Positions 52,961 through 62,532 are shown, numbered from the stretch's first letter. The stretch is DNA of 64,000 bases from VAXT01 sp963850415 (GCA_963850415.1 CAWKLE010000003.1:1274522-1338521); one strand, 5' to 3'. Numbers and translations: made by a program. The notes: generated by a model from the letters alone, not told the origin.

Positions 52961-54049
52961 CTAGAACTTCCATTCGCCGTTCTCCTGGACGATCTCGCCG
53001 TCGAGCTCGATCCGGCCACCCTGTCGCAGGTCCTTGACCATGTCCCAGTGCGTGGCGGACTTGTTCGTCCCGCCCGCGATCGGGATTCCCGCGCCGATCG
53101 CGAGATGGATCGTGCCGTAGATCTTCTCGTCGAAGAGCGTGTTCCGCATGTGCCGCTGGATCCCGGGGTTGCAGCCGATCCCGAACTCGCCCAGCACGCG
53201 GGCGCCCTCGTCGATGTCGAGCGCGCGCATCAGCACGTCCTCGTTGGACGTGGCCGATGCCTCGACGACGCGGCCGCTCTCGTAGCGCATGCGCACTCCG
53301 TCGACGACCTCGGGCTCCTGGACGGCCGGAAACTCGGAGAAGCTGACGACGCCTTCGGTCGAATCCTCGACCGGGCAGTAGAAGACCTCGCCTCCGGGCA
53401 TGTTCATGTGCCCGTCGTCGACCTCGCCCTCACGGCCGGCGATGCTGAAGCGCAGGTCGGTCTCGTGGCCGACGATCCGCACCTCCTCGGCGGGATCGAA
53501 GCGCTCCTTGATCCGCCTCATCTTCTCGCCCTCGGCGTCCCAGTCGAGCAGCACCGAGCCGAAGAGGAAGTCCTCGAACTCCCGCAGGCTCATCCCGGCC
53601 TCCTGGGCGAGCGCGGGCGTTGGGTAGCGGCACGTCACCCAGGGGATGTCGAGCGCGAGTCGGCGCGCGATCAGCGGGCGCGCCCCCCTCGAGATCGCGT
53701 CGCGCTGCTCCTCGGGCAGGCTCACACCGTCGCGCGTGTTCTCGGGCGCGCCCACGCGGATCCAGGCGTCGCACTCGTCCTCGATCTCGACCCGGAGCGG
53801 CGAGCGCTCCGCGACAAGCTCCGGCGGCGCGGTCTCGGCCCAGACCGTCTCGAACGGCCAGAAGTCCATCCCCGAGAAGCTGAGCTGGACGACCGGGATC
53901 GCCTTGCGCCGCCCGATCGCGCGGATGATCTCCTCGATCAGCGGCCTCGCGTGCGTGCTCCCGACGACGACGACCTCCCAGCCGGGCTGGACGTCGACAC
54001 AGCGCTCCACGAGTAGGCGCGCGTACTGCTCGATGCGTGGATCGGCCAC
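52961..54049 (-). CDS. M29-family (thermophilic) aminopeptidase
   Basis: 362 residues from GTG 54049. The C-terminal metal-binding region is visible: EFGIGCNPGIQRHMRNTLFDEK, YGTIHLAIG and SATHWDMVKD. Cytoplasmic aminopeptidase of the AmpS/AMPT type. It is divergent from dnaK with about 70 bp between. Length and motifs are normal. Confidence 0.9.
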   Translation of the reverse strand: MADPRIEQYARLLVERCVDVQPGWEVVVVGSTHARPLIEEIIRAIGRRKAIPVVQLSFSGMDFWPFETVWAETAPPELVAERSPLRVEIEDECDAWIRVGAPENTRDGVSLPEEQRDAISRGARPLIARRLALDIPWVTCRYPTPALAQEAGMSLREFEDFLFGSVLLDWDAEGEKMRRIKERFDPAEEVRIVGHETDLRFSIAGREGEVDDGHMNMPGGEVFYCPVEDSTEGVVSFSEFPAVQEPEVVDGVRMRYESGRVVEASATSNEDVLMRALDIDEGARVLGEFGIGCNPGIQRHMRNTLFDEKIYGTIHLAIGAGIPIAGGTNKSATHWDMVKDLRQGGRIELDGEIVQENGEWKF

Positions 54050-54072
54050 AGTTCGTTCCCCCTTGCTATGCT

Positions 54073-54106
54073 GGGACTTAGATTTTTTCCAAACCAGGGA
54101 CTAAAG
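54073..54106 (+). promoter_or_regulatory. dnaK upstream region with direct repeat
   Basis: GGGACTTAG (54073-54081) and GGGACTAAAG (54097-54106) form a 24-bp-spaced direct repeat just before the ribosome site. TATGCT at 54067-54072 is a possible -10. The canonical HspR site CTTGAGT-N7-ACTCAAG was not found, so HspR may use a different motif here. Confidence 0.35.
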
Positions 54107-54118
54107 GAGCAAAGACAC

Positions 54119-56038
54119 ATGGCGAAGACCATTGGTATCGACCTCGGCACGACCAACAGCTGCATGGCCGTGCTCGAGGGCGGTGAGCCTACCGTCATTC
54201 CGAACGCCGAGGGCGGCCGCACGACCCCGTCCGTCGTCGCGTTCGCGAAGGACGGCCAGCGGCTCGTCGGCCCGCCGGCGAAGCGCCAGCAGGTGACGAA
54301 CCCGGAGAACACGATCTTTTCGATCAAGCGCTTCATGGGCCGCAAGTACGGCGAGGTCTCCGAGGAGATGAAGATCGTCCCGTACGAGGTCGTCCAGGGC
54401 GAGAACGGCGATGTGCGCGTCAAGGCCGAGGGCAAGGAGTACGCGCCGCCGGAGATCTCGGCGATGATCCTGCAGAAGTTGAAGACGGACGCCGAGGCGT
54501 ATCTCGGTGAGCCGGTCACGGATGCGGTCGTCACCGTCCCGGCCTACTTCAACAACGCGCAGCGCGAGGCGACCAAGGACGCCGGCAAGATCGCCGGCCT
54601 CAACGTCGTCCGCATCATCAACGAGCCGACCGCCGCCGCACTCGCGTATGGGCTCGACAAGGAGAGCTCCGACCAGACGATTCTCGTCTTCGACCTCGGC
54701 GGCGGGACGTTCGACGTCTCGATCCTCGAGCTCGGCGAGGGCGTCTTCGAGGTGAAGGCGACGAACGGCGACAACCACCTCGGCGGCGACAACTTCGACA
54801 AGGCGGTCGTCGACTGGATGGTCGCCGAGTTCAAGAAGGACCAGGGCATCGACCTGGCTGCCGACAAGATGGCGCTCCAGCGGCTGTACGAGGCCTCGGA
54901 GAAGGCGAAGATCGAGCTGTCGTCCACGATGACGACGCAGATCAACCTGCCGTTCATCACCGCGACGCAGGAGGGCCCGAAGCACCTCGACCTCCAGCTC
55001 ACGCGTGCAAAGCTGAACGAGCTGACGGCAGACCTCTTGAAGCGGACGGTCGAGCCCACGAAGCAGGCGCTCGCGGACGCGGGGCTCGAGCCGAGCGCGA
55101 TCGACCACGTCGTCCTCGTCGGCGGCATGACCCGCATGCCGGCGGTCGTCGACGAGGTCAAGGAGCTGATCGGGAAGGAGCCGCACAAGGGCGTCAACCC
55201 GGACGAGGTCGTCGCCGTCGGCGCGGCCATCCAGGGCGGCGTCCTCAGGGGCGAGGTCAAGGACGTGCTCCTGCTCGACGTGACCCCGCTCTCGCTCGGC
55301 ATCGAGACGAAGGGCGGCGTCTTCACGAAGCTGATCGACCGCAACACGACGATCCCGACGAAGAAGTCGGAGGTCTTCTCGACCGCAGAGGACAACCAGC
55401 CGTCGGTGGAGATCCACGTCGCTCAGGGCGAGTCGGAGATGGTCGCCTTCAACAAGACGCTCGGCAAGTTCCAGCTCGTCGGCATCCCGCCGGCGCCGCG
55501 GGGCATGCCGCAGGTCGAGGTCACGTTCGACATCGACGCGAACGGGATCATCGCCGTCTCGGCCAAGGATCTCGGGACCGGGAACGAGCAGCAGATCAAG
55601 ATCGAGGGCGGCTCGGGCCTGAACGAGGACGAGGTGCAGCGGATGATGCAGGACGCCGAATCGCACCGCGACGAGGCGCACAAGCTGCGCGAGCTCGCCG
55701 ACGCACGGAACATGGCCGAGCAGCTCGCGTACCAGACCGAGCGCACGCTCTCCGAGCACCGCGACAAGCTCGACGAGTCCGAGGCCTCGACGATCGAGGG
55801 CCGGATCATGGAGCTGAAGGGCGTGCTCGAGAGCTCGGACCTGAACGAGATCCGCGAGAAGACGCAGGCGCTCCAGGAGGCCTCGCAGAAGCTCGCCGAG
55901 GCCGTCTACGCCCAGGCAACCGCGCAGCAGGCGCAGTCTTCCGGGGGCGACAACGGCGCGGACGCATCCGACGACGAGGTCGTCGAAGAGGGCGACTACG
56001 AGGTGATCGACGAAGAGGAGGAGGCCAAGAAGGCCTAG
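54119..56038 (+). CDS. dnaK: Hsp70 chaperone DnaK
   Basis: 639 residues, full length. Opens MAKTIGIDLGTTNSC; the ATPase domain carries VFDLGGGTFDVSIL and NEPTAAALAYG, and the substrate domain runs to an acidic tail ending EEEEAKK. AAAGGAG precedes ATG 54119. First gene of dnaK-grpE-dnaJ-membrane peptide-hspR-clpB. Folds newly made and stressed proteins with DnaJ and GrpE. Confidence 0.98.
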   Translation: MAKTIGIDLGTTNSCMAVLEGGEPTVIPNAEGGRTTPSVVAFAKDGQRLVGPPAKRQQVTNPENTIFSIKRFMGRKYGEVSEEMKIVPYEVVQGENGDVRVKAEGKEYAPPEISAMILQKLKTDAEAYLGEPVTDAVVTVPAYFNNAQREATKDAGKIAGLNVVRIINEPTAAALAYGLDKESSDQTILVFDLGGGTFDVSILELGEGVFEVKATNGDNHLGGDNFDKAVVDWMVAEFKKDQGIDLAADKMALQRLYEASEKAKIELSSTMTTQINLPFITATQEGPKHLDLQLTRAKLNELTADLLKRTVEPTKQALADAGLEPSAIDHVVLVGGMTRMPAVVDEVKELIGKEPHKGVNPDEVVAVGAAIQGGVLRGEVKDVLLLDVTPLSLGIETKGGVFTKLIDRNTTIPTKKSEVFSTAEDNQPSVEIHVAQGESEMVAFNKTLGKFQLVGIPPAPRGMPQVEVTFDIDANGIIAVSAKDLGTGNEQQIKIEGGSGLNEDEVQRMMQDAESHRDEAHKLRELADARNMAEQLAYQTERTLSEHRDKLDESEASTIEGRIMELKGVLESSDLNEIREKTQALQEASQKLAEAVYAQATAQQAQSSGGDNGADASDDEVVEEGDYEVIDEEEEAKKA

Positions 56039-56040
56039 TC

Positions 56041-56106
56041 CCAGGACCTGGTCCCAGACGCGGCCCCAGTGGCCATGTCCAGGGACCTGGTTCCAAGACA
56101 TGTGCT
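56041..56106. repeat. Palindromic repeat between dnaK and grpE
   Basis: Contains GGACCTGGTCCC (56044-56055) and, at 56082-56103, GGGACCTGGTTCC followed by AAGACATGT, 20 of 22 matches to 30034-30055. Probably the same repeat family; it could form a weak hairpin that trims dnaK from downstream gene levels. Confidence 0.65.
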
Positions 56107-56114
56107 GATCAGAC

Positions 56115-56639
56115 ATGCCTGAAAACGTCGAGAACAACGAGCAGGCCGAGCAGTCTGTGTCGGCCGAGGACGCGGAGCTCGATGCGCTCCGGAACGAGAA
56201 CGAGGAGCTGATCGACACCCTCCAGCGCCTGCAGGCCGACTTCGACAACTACCGCAAGCGGGCCGCGCGCGATCAGGAGAGCCTGGTCGCGCGGGCAGGC
56301 GAGCGGGTCGTGAAAGAGCTGCTGCCGATCCTCGACGACCTGGAGCGCGCGCTGGAGGCCGCCGAGCGACACGAGGAGGCCAAGCTCGAGGAAGGCGTCC
56401 AGCTCGTCCATCGCCAGCTCGAGCAGCTACTCGCGAAGGAGGGGCTCGCTCCCGTCGAGACCGAAGGCAAGTTTGACCCGCACGTCCACGAGGCGCTCCT
56501 GACGCAGCCCTCGGATGCAGACGAGGGCTCCGTGATCGAGGTGCTCCAGAAGGGCTACCTCTTGGGCGATCGCGTTCTGCGCCCGGCGAGGGTGGTGGTC
56601 GCGGGGCCGAAGGAAGGCCCGAGTGGCGACACGCCCTAA
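56115..56639 (+). CDS. grpE: Nucleotide exchange factor GrpE
   Basis: 174 residues. A long N-terminal coiled coil (ENEELIDTLQRLQADFDNYRKRAARD) and the C-terminal beta domain ending GDRVLRPARVVV are typical. Releases ADP from DnaK. ATG 56115; the last 17 bases overlap the dnaJ start. Confidence 0.96.
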   Translation: MPENVENNEQAEQSVSAEDAELDALRNENEELIDTLQRLQADFDNYRKRAARDQESLVARAGERVVKELLPILDDLERALEAAERHEEAKLEEGVQLVHRQLEQLLAKEGLAPVETEGKFDPHVHEALLTQPSDADEGSVIEVLQKGYLLGDRVLRPARVVVAGPKEGPSGDTP

Positions 56640-57700
56640 GGACCTCTACGACGCGCTCGGGGTTTCCCGGGGCGCGTCGCAGGACGAGCTCAAGAAGGCG
56701 TACCGCAAGCTCGTCCGCGAGCATCACCCGGACCGAAACCCGGGCGACAAGGACGCAGAGGAGCGCTTCAAGGAGATCCAGGGCGCGTACGACGTCCTCT
56801 CTGACCCCGAGAAGCGCAAGCAGTACGACGCGTTCGGCTCGGCCGACGGACGTCCGGGCGGATTTCCCGGTGGGGGGGCTGGTGGCGCCGGCGGGTTCAA
56901 CTTCGACTTCGGCGACATCTCCGACCTGTTCGGAGGGTTCGGCGACGTGTTCGGCGGCGGGCGTGCGCGCCAACCGTCGGGCCGCGGCGCCGACGTCCAG
57001 GCGCGTGTCACCCTCTCGTTCGAGGACTCGCTCCATGGTGTCGAGACGCAGATCCCGGTCGAGCTGGATACGACGTGCCGGGAGTGCGGCGGGTCCGGTG
57101 CGCAGCCGGGCACTGCGCCGATCGTCTGTCCCGAGTGCCGCGGCCGCGGTGTGGTCACCGAGAGCCAGGGCCTCTTCGGCCTCTCGCACACGTGCCCGCG
57201 CTGCCACGGAAGCGGCACCGTGATCGAGCAGCCGTGTCCACGCTGCCACGGGTACCGGCCGCGAGCGGCGCACGAAGCGCTACAAGGTGAAGATCCCGGC
57301 CGGCGTCAAGAACGGCACGCAGATCCGGCTCAAGGGCAAGGGCGAGCCGGGCTACGGCGGCGGACCGCCGGGCGATTTGATCGTCGTAACTCGTGTGGCG
57401 GACTCGCCGCTCTACAAACGCCGCGGCTCCGACCTCGAGGTCGAGGTCCCGGTCACGTTCGCCGACGCCGCACTCGGGGCGAAGGTGGAGGTGCCGACGC
57501 CCGAGGGCCCGGTGTCGCTGACGATCCCGGCGGGCTCGGAGAGCGGCAAGCTGCTGCGGATCAAAGGCCGCGGCGCGCCGAAGCTGAAGGGCAAGGGCAA
57601 GGGCGACGTGCTCGCGCGGCTGAAGATCGCGGTGCCCAGGAAGCCGAACAAGAAGGAGCGCGAGCTGCTCGAGGAGCTCCAGAAAGTGCAGAAGGCCTGA
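56623..57700 (+). CDS. dnaJ: Chaperone DnaJ (one frame break)
   Basis: GTG 56623 overlaps grpE. J domain with HHPDRN (HPD), a G/F region, and a four-repeat zinc domain (CRECGGSG, CPECRGRG, CPRCHGSG, CPRCHG) followed by the substrate domain. An extra T at 57253 shifts the frame between CPRCHG and RERRTKRYKVKIPAGVK; with it removed the protein is normal, about 359 residues. A break in this core gene is one reason to suspect sequence errors. Confidence 0.93.
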
Positions 57701-57953
57701 TGAGCCTTTGGGTCGATCGTCGCGATCTGGGTGATCGTCCTGGCGATCGCGCTCGGCATCTCGGCGATCATCAACCTCCGCGCTCACGACCCCCGCGCGA
57801 CGGGCGCTGCGGGTGGTCTCGGTACTCGTCCTCCTGGCGCTGACGACCTTGGCGTACGCCGTCTTGGGCGTGTGGGGGGCCGCGGTCGTCCTCGTCCTCG
57901 GGATCTGCGCCCTGGCGGTCCGCCTCGTGCGCCGACGAATGAGAGCGACGTGA
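57700..57953 (+). CDS. Small membrane protein inside the heat-shock operon (two frame breaks)
   Basis: ATG 57700 overlaps the dnaJ stop (TGATG). Removing one G from each of the runs at 57710-57712 and 57802-57804 gives MSLWSIVAIWVIVLAIALG and later VVSVLVLLALTTLAYAVLG, VVLVLGICALAVRLVRRRM, that is three membrane helices in about 83 residues. Its stop overlaps the hspR GTG (GTGA). Not a known member of this operon; function unknown. Confidence 0.55.
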
Positions 57954-58336
57954 GCGACGGCACTCCCCGCTACATGATCAGCGTCGCCGCCGACCTCGTC
58001 GGGATGCACCCCCAGACGCTGCGCATCTACGAGACGAAGGGCCTCGTCACACCGCAGCGGACGGCCGGCAACACGCGTCTCTACTCCGACGCCGACCTCG
58101 AGCGGCTGCGGCTGATCCAGCAGCTGACGACGGAGCTCGGGCTCAACCTCGCAGGCGTCGAGCACGTGATCCGGCTCGAGGAACAGATCCGCCGCATGCA
58201 GCGGACGATGGAGCGCCTGGAGCGCGAGATGCGCGAGACGATCGCCCAGGTGCACAAGCAGTACCGGCGAGACCTCGTTCCCTACGACGCGACGGGCGTC
58301 GAGCTCGTGCCCAAGAGATGGACTTCCAGAGGCTGA
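57950..58336 (+). CDS. hspR: MerR-family heat-shock repressor HspR
   Basis: 128 residues from GTG 57950. MerR-type winged helix (YMISVAADLVGMHPQTLRIYE, TAGNTRLYSDADLERLR) and a coiled coil (EEQIRRMQRTMERLEREMRE). In actinobacteria HspR represses the dnaK operon and clpB with DnaK as corepressor. Coupled to the membrane gene before it and overlapping clpB by 19 bp. No canonical HAIR operator seen upstream of dnaK. Confidence 0.93.
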   Translation: MSDGTPRYMISVAADLVGMHPQTLRIYETKGLVTPQRTAGNTRLYSDADLERLRLIQQLTTELGLNLAGVEHVIRLEEQIRRMQRTMERLEREMRETIAQVHKQYRRDLVPYDATGVELVPKRWTSRG

Positions 58337-60789
58337 CGGTCAGGTCGCAGGAGGCGATCGCCGCCGCGCAGGAGCTTGCGCGCCGCCGCGGCAACCCGGA
58401 GATCGTCCCCGACCACTTGCTGGTCGCGCTCCTCGATCAGGAGCTGCCGCAGACGCTGCTCGGCGAACAGGCGGCCGAGGTGCGGGCCAAGGCGGAGGCC
58501 GATCTCGCGCGACTGCCCTCGCTCCAGGGCGCGGCGCAGCAGCCAGGCGCCTCGACCGCGTTTTCCCGCGTGCTCGACCGCGCCGAGGAGGAGATGCGGA
58601 AGCTCGAGGACGAGTTCGTCTCGACCGAGCACCTCCTGCTCGCGCTCGACGTCGTGCCTCGCGACGAGCTGCTCGCGAAGCTGAAGGAGGTGCGCGGCGG
58701 CCAGCGCGTCACGTCGCAGGATCCCGAGGGCACGTACCAGGCGCTGGAGAAGTTCGGCCGCGACCTGACCGAGCTCGCCGAGCAGGGCAAGCTCGACCCG
58801 GTCATCGGCCGCGACGAGGAGATTCGGCGCGTGATGCAGGTGCTGTCGCGGCGCACGAAGAACAACCCGGTGCTGATCGGGGATCCGGGAGTGGGGAAGA
58901 CTGCGATCGCCGAGGGTCTCGCGCAGCGGATCGTCGCCGGCGACGTACCGGAGGGGCTCAAGGGCAAGCGCGTCTGGGCGCTCGACATCGGCGCGCTCCT
59001 CGCGGGCTCGAAGTACCGCGGCGAGTTCGAGGAGCGGATGAAGGCCGTGCTCCAGGAGATCAAGAACGCCGAGGGCGAGATCGTCCTCTTCATCGACGAG
59101 CTGCACACGATCGTCGGCGCGGGCGCGGCCGAAGGCGCCGTCGACGCGGCGAACCTGCTCAAGCCGATGCTCGCCCGCGGCGAGCTGCGCGCGATCGGCG
59201 CGACGACGCTCGACGAGTACCGCAAGCACATCGAGAAGGACGCCGCCCTCGAGCGGCGTTTCCAGCCGGTCTTCGTCGGGGAGCCGTCCGTCTCGGACAC
59301 GATCGCGATCCTCCGCGGGCTCAAGGAGCGCTACGAGGCGCACCACGGCGTGATGATTCGCGATGCGGCGCTCGTCGCGGCCGCCGTTCTCTCCGACCGC
59401 TACATCTCCGACCGCCAGCTGCCTGACAAGGCGATCGACCTGATCGACGAGTCCGCGTCGCGCTTGCGGATGGAGATCGACTCGGCTCCGCTCGAGCTCG
59501 ACGAGGCCGAGCGGCGCGTGCGCCAGCTGGAGATCGAGCTCGCGGCGATGGGCAAGGAGTCGAAGGAGCGGCGCGAGCCGGTCGAGCGCGAGCTGTCCGA
59601 GGCCAAGAGCCTGCGCGACGAGCTCGCCGCCCGCTGGTCGCGGGAGAAGGAGGCGCTCGACCGGGTCAGCGAGATCAAGCGCCTGATCGACGAGCTGCGG
59701 ATGGAAGCCGAGCGCGCAGAACGGCACGGCGAGCTCCAGCGCGTGGCCGAGATCCGCTACGGCGAGCTGCCCGAGCTCGAGCGCGAGCTCGAGGAGCGCG
59801 CCGAGCCCGAGGGCGAGCCGATGGTCAAGGAGGAGGTCGACGACGAGGACGTCGCCGAGGTCGTGGCGCGGTGGACCGGGATTCCGGTCTCACGGCTCCT
59901 CGAGGGCGAGACCGAGAAGCTGATCCACATGGAGGAGCGGCTCCACCAACGGGTTGTCGGCCAGGACAGGGCCGTCGAGGCCGTCGCCAATGCGTTGCGG
60001 CGCGCCCGATCGGGCCTCCAGGATCCGAACCGTCCGATCGGCTCGTTCGTCTTCCTCGGCCCGACCGGAGTGGGGAAGACCGAGCTCGCCCGCGCGTTGG
60101 CCGAGTTCATGTTCGACGACGACCGCGCCATGGTTCGGCTGGACATGTCCGAGTACCAGGAGAAGCACACGGTCTCGCGGCTCGTCGGCGCACCGCCCGG
60201 CTACATCGGCTTCGAGGAGGGCGGGCAGTTGACCGAGGCCGTTCGGCGTCGCCCGTACTCGGTCGTCCTGCTCGACGAGATCGAAAAGGCGCATCCCGAG
60301 GTGTTCAACATCCTCCTCCAGGTGCTCGACGACGGGCGCCTGACCGACGGGCAGGGCCGCACCGTCGACTTCCGGAACACGGTGCTGATCATGACCTCGA
60401 ACGTGCCGAACGAGGCAGCGATGCGCGAGACGTTCCGGCCCGAGTTTCTCAACAGAATCGACGAGATCGTCGAGTTCGAGCCGCTGACCCGCGACCAGAT
60501 CGGCGAGATCGTCGACCTCCAGCTCGCGCGGCTGCGCGCGCGCCTCGGGGAGCGCGGCCTGTCCCTGGAGCTGACCGACGCAGCGAAGGAGCACCTCGCC
60601 GAGGCCGGCTGGGATCCGACCTACGGTGCGCGTCCGCTGAAGCGCGCGATCCAGCGCCTTGTCGAGAACCCGCTCGCGCTGCGGCTCCTCGAGGGCGAGT
60701 TCGAGGAAGGCGACACGGTGCGCGTGGACGTCAGTGACGGTGGGCTCGTCTTCGACAAGGTGACGGCTGCCGAACCGGCGACCGCCTAG
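58318..60789 (+). CDS. clpB: ClpB disaggregase
   Basis: 823 residues. N-domain, first AAA module with GDPGVGKTAIAEG and IVLFIDELHTI, a coiled-coil M domain, and second AAA module with GPTGVGKTELAR and VLLDEIEKAHPE. Rescues aggregates with DnaK. ATG 58318 overlaps hspR. Its last 165 bp are repeated, diverged, at 62066-62235. Stop overlaps the convergent propeller gene by 3 bp. Confidence 0.98.
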   Translation: MDFQRLTVRSQEAIAAAQELARRRGNPEIVPDHLLVALLDQELPQTLLGEQAAEVRAKAEADLARLPSLQGAAQQPGASTAFSRVLDRAEEEMRKLEDEFVSTEHLLLALDVVPRDELLAKLKEVRGGQRVTSQDPEGTYQALEKFGRDLTELAEQGKLDPVIGRDEEIRRVMQVLSRRTKNNPVLIGDPGVGKTAIAEGLAQRIVAGDVPEGLKGKRVWALDIGALLAGSKYRGEFEERMKAVLQEIKNAEGEIVLFIDELHTIVGAGAAEGAVDAANLLKPMLARGELRAIGATTLDEYRKHIEKDAALERRFQPVFVGEPSVSDTIAILRGLKERYEAHHGVMIRDAALVAAAVLSDRYISDRQLPDKAIDLIDESASRLRMEIDSAPLELDEAERRVRQLEIELAAMGKESKERREPVERELSEAKSLRDELAARWSREKEALDRVSEIKRLIDELRMEAERAERHGELQRVAEIRYGELPELERELEERAEPEGEPMVKEEVDDEDVAEVVARWTGIPVSRLLEGETEKLIHMEERLHQRVVGQDRAVEAVANALRRARSGLQDPNRPIGSFVFLGPTGVGKTELARALAEFMFDDDRAMVRLDMSEYQEKHTVSRLVGAPPGYIGFEEGGQLTEAVRRRPYSVVLLDEIEKAHPEVFNILLQVLDDGRLTDGQGRTVDFRNTVLIMTSNVPNEAAMRETFRPEFLNRIDEIVEFEPLTRDQIGEIVDLQLARLRARLGERGLSLELTDAAKEHLAEAGWDPTYGARPLKRAIQRLVENPLALRLLEGEFEEGDTVRVDVSDGGLVFDKVTAAEPATA

Positions 60790-61900
60790 CTCCGCGCGCC
60801 GACGCGGAGCTCGCAAGTGCTTCTGACGACGTCGCGCGCATCGGCGCGAGCGACGTCGCGGCCCGGGCCGCAGTCGACCACGTCCCGACCGCCGCCGCGG
60901 ACGTCGATGGTGTCGTTGCCCTCGAGCCGTAGATTCGGTCCGCGCGTTTCGTGCCGTGCAGGCGATCGGAAGCGCCGCTCCCGAACCGGCAGTCGGCCGC
61001 GATCGGATGTCGCCCGCGCCCACTCTTGTCGATCTGCCAGAGCAGGCCGTCCGTGCCTCCGTCTCCCGCGTTCGTCGAGGGGGCGAGAACGAACGTGATC
61101 TTCCTGCCATCTCCGGACCACGTCGGCGCGATCGCATCGAACTCGCGGCCCTGCGGCCCGAGCGGGTGATCCTGCGTGCCGTCTGCGCTCATCACCCATA
61201 AGCGCTTCGCGAGGTCGAGGTTGAAAACGGCGGAGTAGACGACCGCGCTTCCGTCGGGCGACCAGGCTGCCGACTCTCCTCCGCCTGCAAAGGGTCTCTC
61301 GTTCGAACCGTCCGCCCCGACGATCATCACCTTCCGCACGTCGAATGGAGCGAGCGCGTTCTTGTTGAAGACGATCCTCGTTCCGTCGGGCGACCAGGCA
61401 GGCTCCGGACGCTCAGCGGCATCGACTGCGAGCGTCCGCCGGCCGGTCCCGTCGACTCCGATCACGTCGAGAGCGGCCGTGCCGCTCCCTGTCGGCGCCC
61501 CGCCGATCGCGAGTTGTGCTCCGTCTGGCGAGAACGCCGGCGTCGTCCCGGAGGTGACGTAGCGCGCTCCGGACCCGTCGCGGTTCATCAGCCAGATCTC
61601 GTGCGTCGTCGCGCCCTCGTCGAATGCGATCAACCTGCCATCCGCCGAGAGTGTTGGAGAGCTCACGGGAGCATCTGCGCGCAGGAGCGTTCGGTCATGC
61701 GTCCCGTCGACGCGGACCGAGTGGAGCTCGTAGCCGTACGCGTACACGAGCATGCCACTCTCGGCTGCGACTGGGTCGGCTGCGCCCACGACCTCGTAGC
61801 AGCGCGGGAAGGAGGTGGCTGAACGCGGAGCAGTATGCGCCCACGAGGAGGCAGCAGCACCCGCCGCGAGGAGTACGGCAGCTACGGCCCATCTCCACAC
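60786..61900 (-). CDS. Secreted PD40 beta-propeller with Ca-binding-like C-terminus (one frame break)
   Basis: From GTG 61900: signal peptide (WRWAVAAVLLAAGAAASSWA), then PD40 repeats (SADGRLIAFDEG, TPAFSPDGAQLAIG, AWSPDGTRIVF, AWSPDGSAVVY, TWSGDGRKITF). At 60926 one base is missing; the next frame gives LEGNDTIDVRGGGRDVVDCGPGRD, an RTX-like calcium-binding GxGND pattern, ending at 60786. About 372 residues. Extracytoplasmic; ligand unknown. Confidence 0.78.
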
Positions 61901-62065
61901 AGAGGTCAGGCTAACCGCCGTTTGTTTGGCCTTCGTTTGGAGTCGACTTGACACCCGAGAGCGCCGGGGCGACCGCTGCGTCATTCAGCGTCCTACGCGC
62001 GGGTGTTGGCAACAATCCGGTCATGAGCACGATCGTCGCGCCGGCCGAAGTCGAGGTTCAGTACC

Positions 62066-62235
62066 GACGCCGCGCAGGAGCACCTGGCCGAGGCGGGCTG
62101 GGAGCCGACCTACGGAGCGCGTCCGCTGAAGCGCGCGATCCAGCGCCTGGTCGAGAACCCGCTCGCGCTGCGGCTGCTCGAGGGCGAGTTCGACGAGGGC
62201 GACACGGTTCGCGTCGACGTCGAGTCCGTGGGGAT
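62066..62235 (+). pseudogene. Diverged duplicate of the clpB 3' end
   Basis: In frame, DAAQEHLAEAGWEPTYGARP, LKRAIQRLVENPLALRLLEG and DEGDTVRVDVESVG match the last 55 residues of ClpB at about 90 % identity. No upstream clpB sequence is present. It lies 1.3 kb from clpB beyond the propeller gene. The region 61901-62065 holds nothing else I can support. A relic of recombination or of a second clpB. Confidence 0.75.
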
Positions 62236-62310
62236 GCGGCTCGTGATGGGATGGGGGTATGCGGACAGGCCGGGCCGAGCCGAGAGCGCCTCGCCGTTGC
62301 TAGTCCCAGT

Positions 62311-62532
62311 TCAGCGGGACTCGGTGCTGTCCCCGCGTGCTGGATCGAGCACGTCTGGCGTGGGAGTAACCAGGATGGGATTCGCACCGCCCCTTGCCGT
62401 CGGAGGGTTGTTTTGGGAGGTCCTGATCGTGGCGTTATCGGCTTGCAAACGCTGAGCCTCGGCCTCGGCGACTACTGACTCCGGGTCGGTAGGCCCTCGC
62501 CACCAGGACATCACCTTCTGGAAGGGATTCAT
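62311..62532 (-). CDS. Small acidic hypothetical protein (73 aa)
   Basis: 73 residues: MNPFQKVMSWWRGPTDPESV, then AEAQRLQADNATIRTSQ and a Pro/Thr-rich tail. Short proteins with this layout occur, to my recollection, in Thermoleophilia but have no function assigned. ATG 62532 sits at the edge of a tandem repeat (62531-62569). Moderate support only. Confidence 0.5.
   Translation of the reverse strand: MNPFQKVMSWWRGPTDPESVVAEAEAQRLQADNATIRTSQNNPPTARGGANPILVTPTPDVLDPARGDSTESR

Noticed and set aside
54101..56248. A 715-residue minus-strand open frame opposite dnaK, and similar long antisense frames opposite other genes
   Set aside because: High-GC genes routinely leave long open frames on the other strand; these have Arg/Leu/Asp-rich, repetitive products and no family motifs.
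57240..57300. Programmed frameshifting in dnaJ
   Set aside because: No slippery heptamer or downstream structure is evident, and similar single-base breaks occur in many unrelated genes, so an indel is the better explanation.
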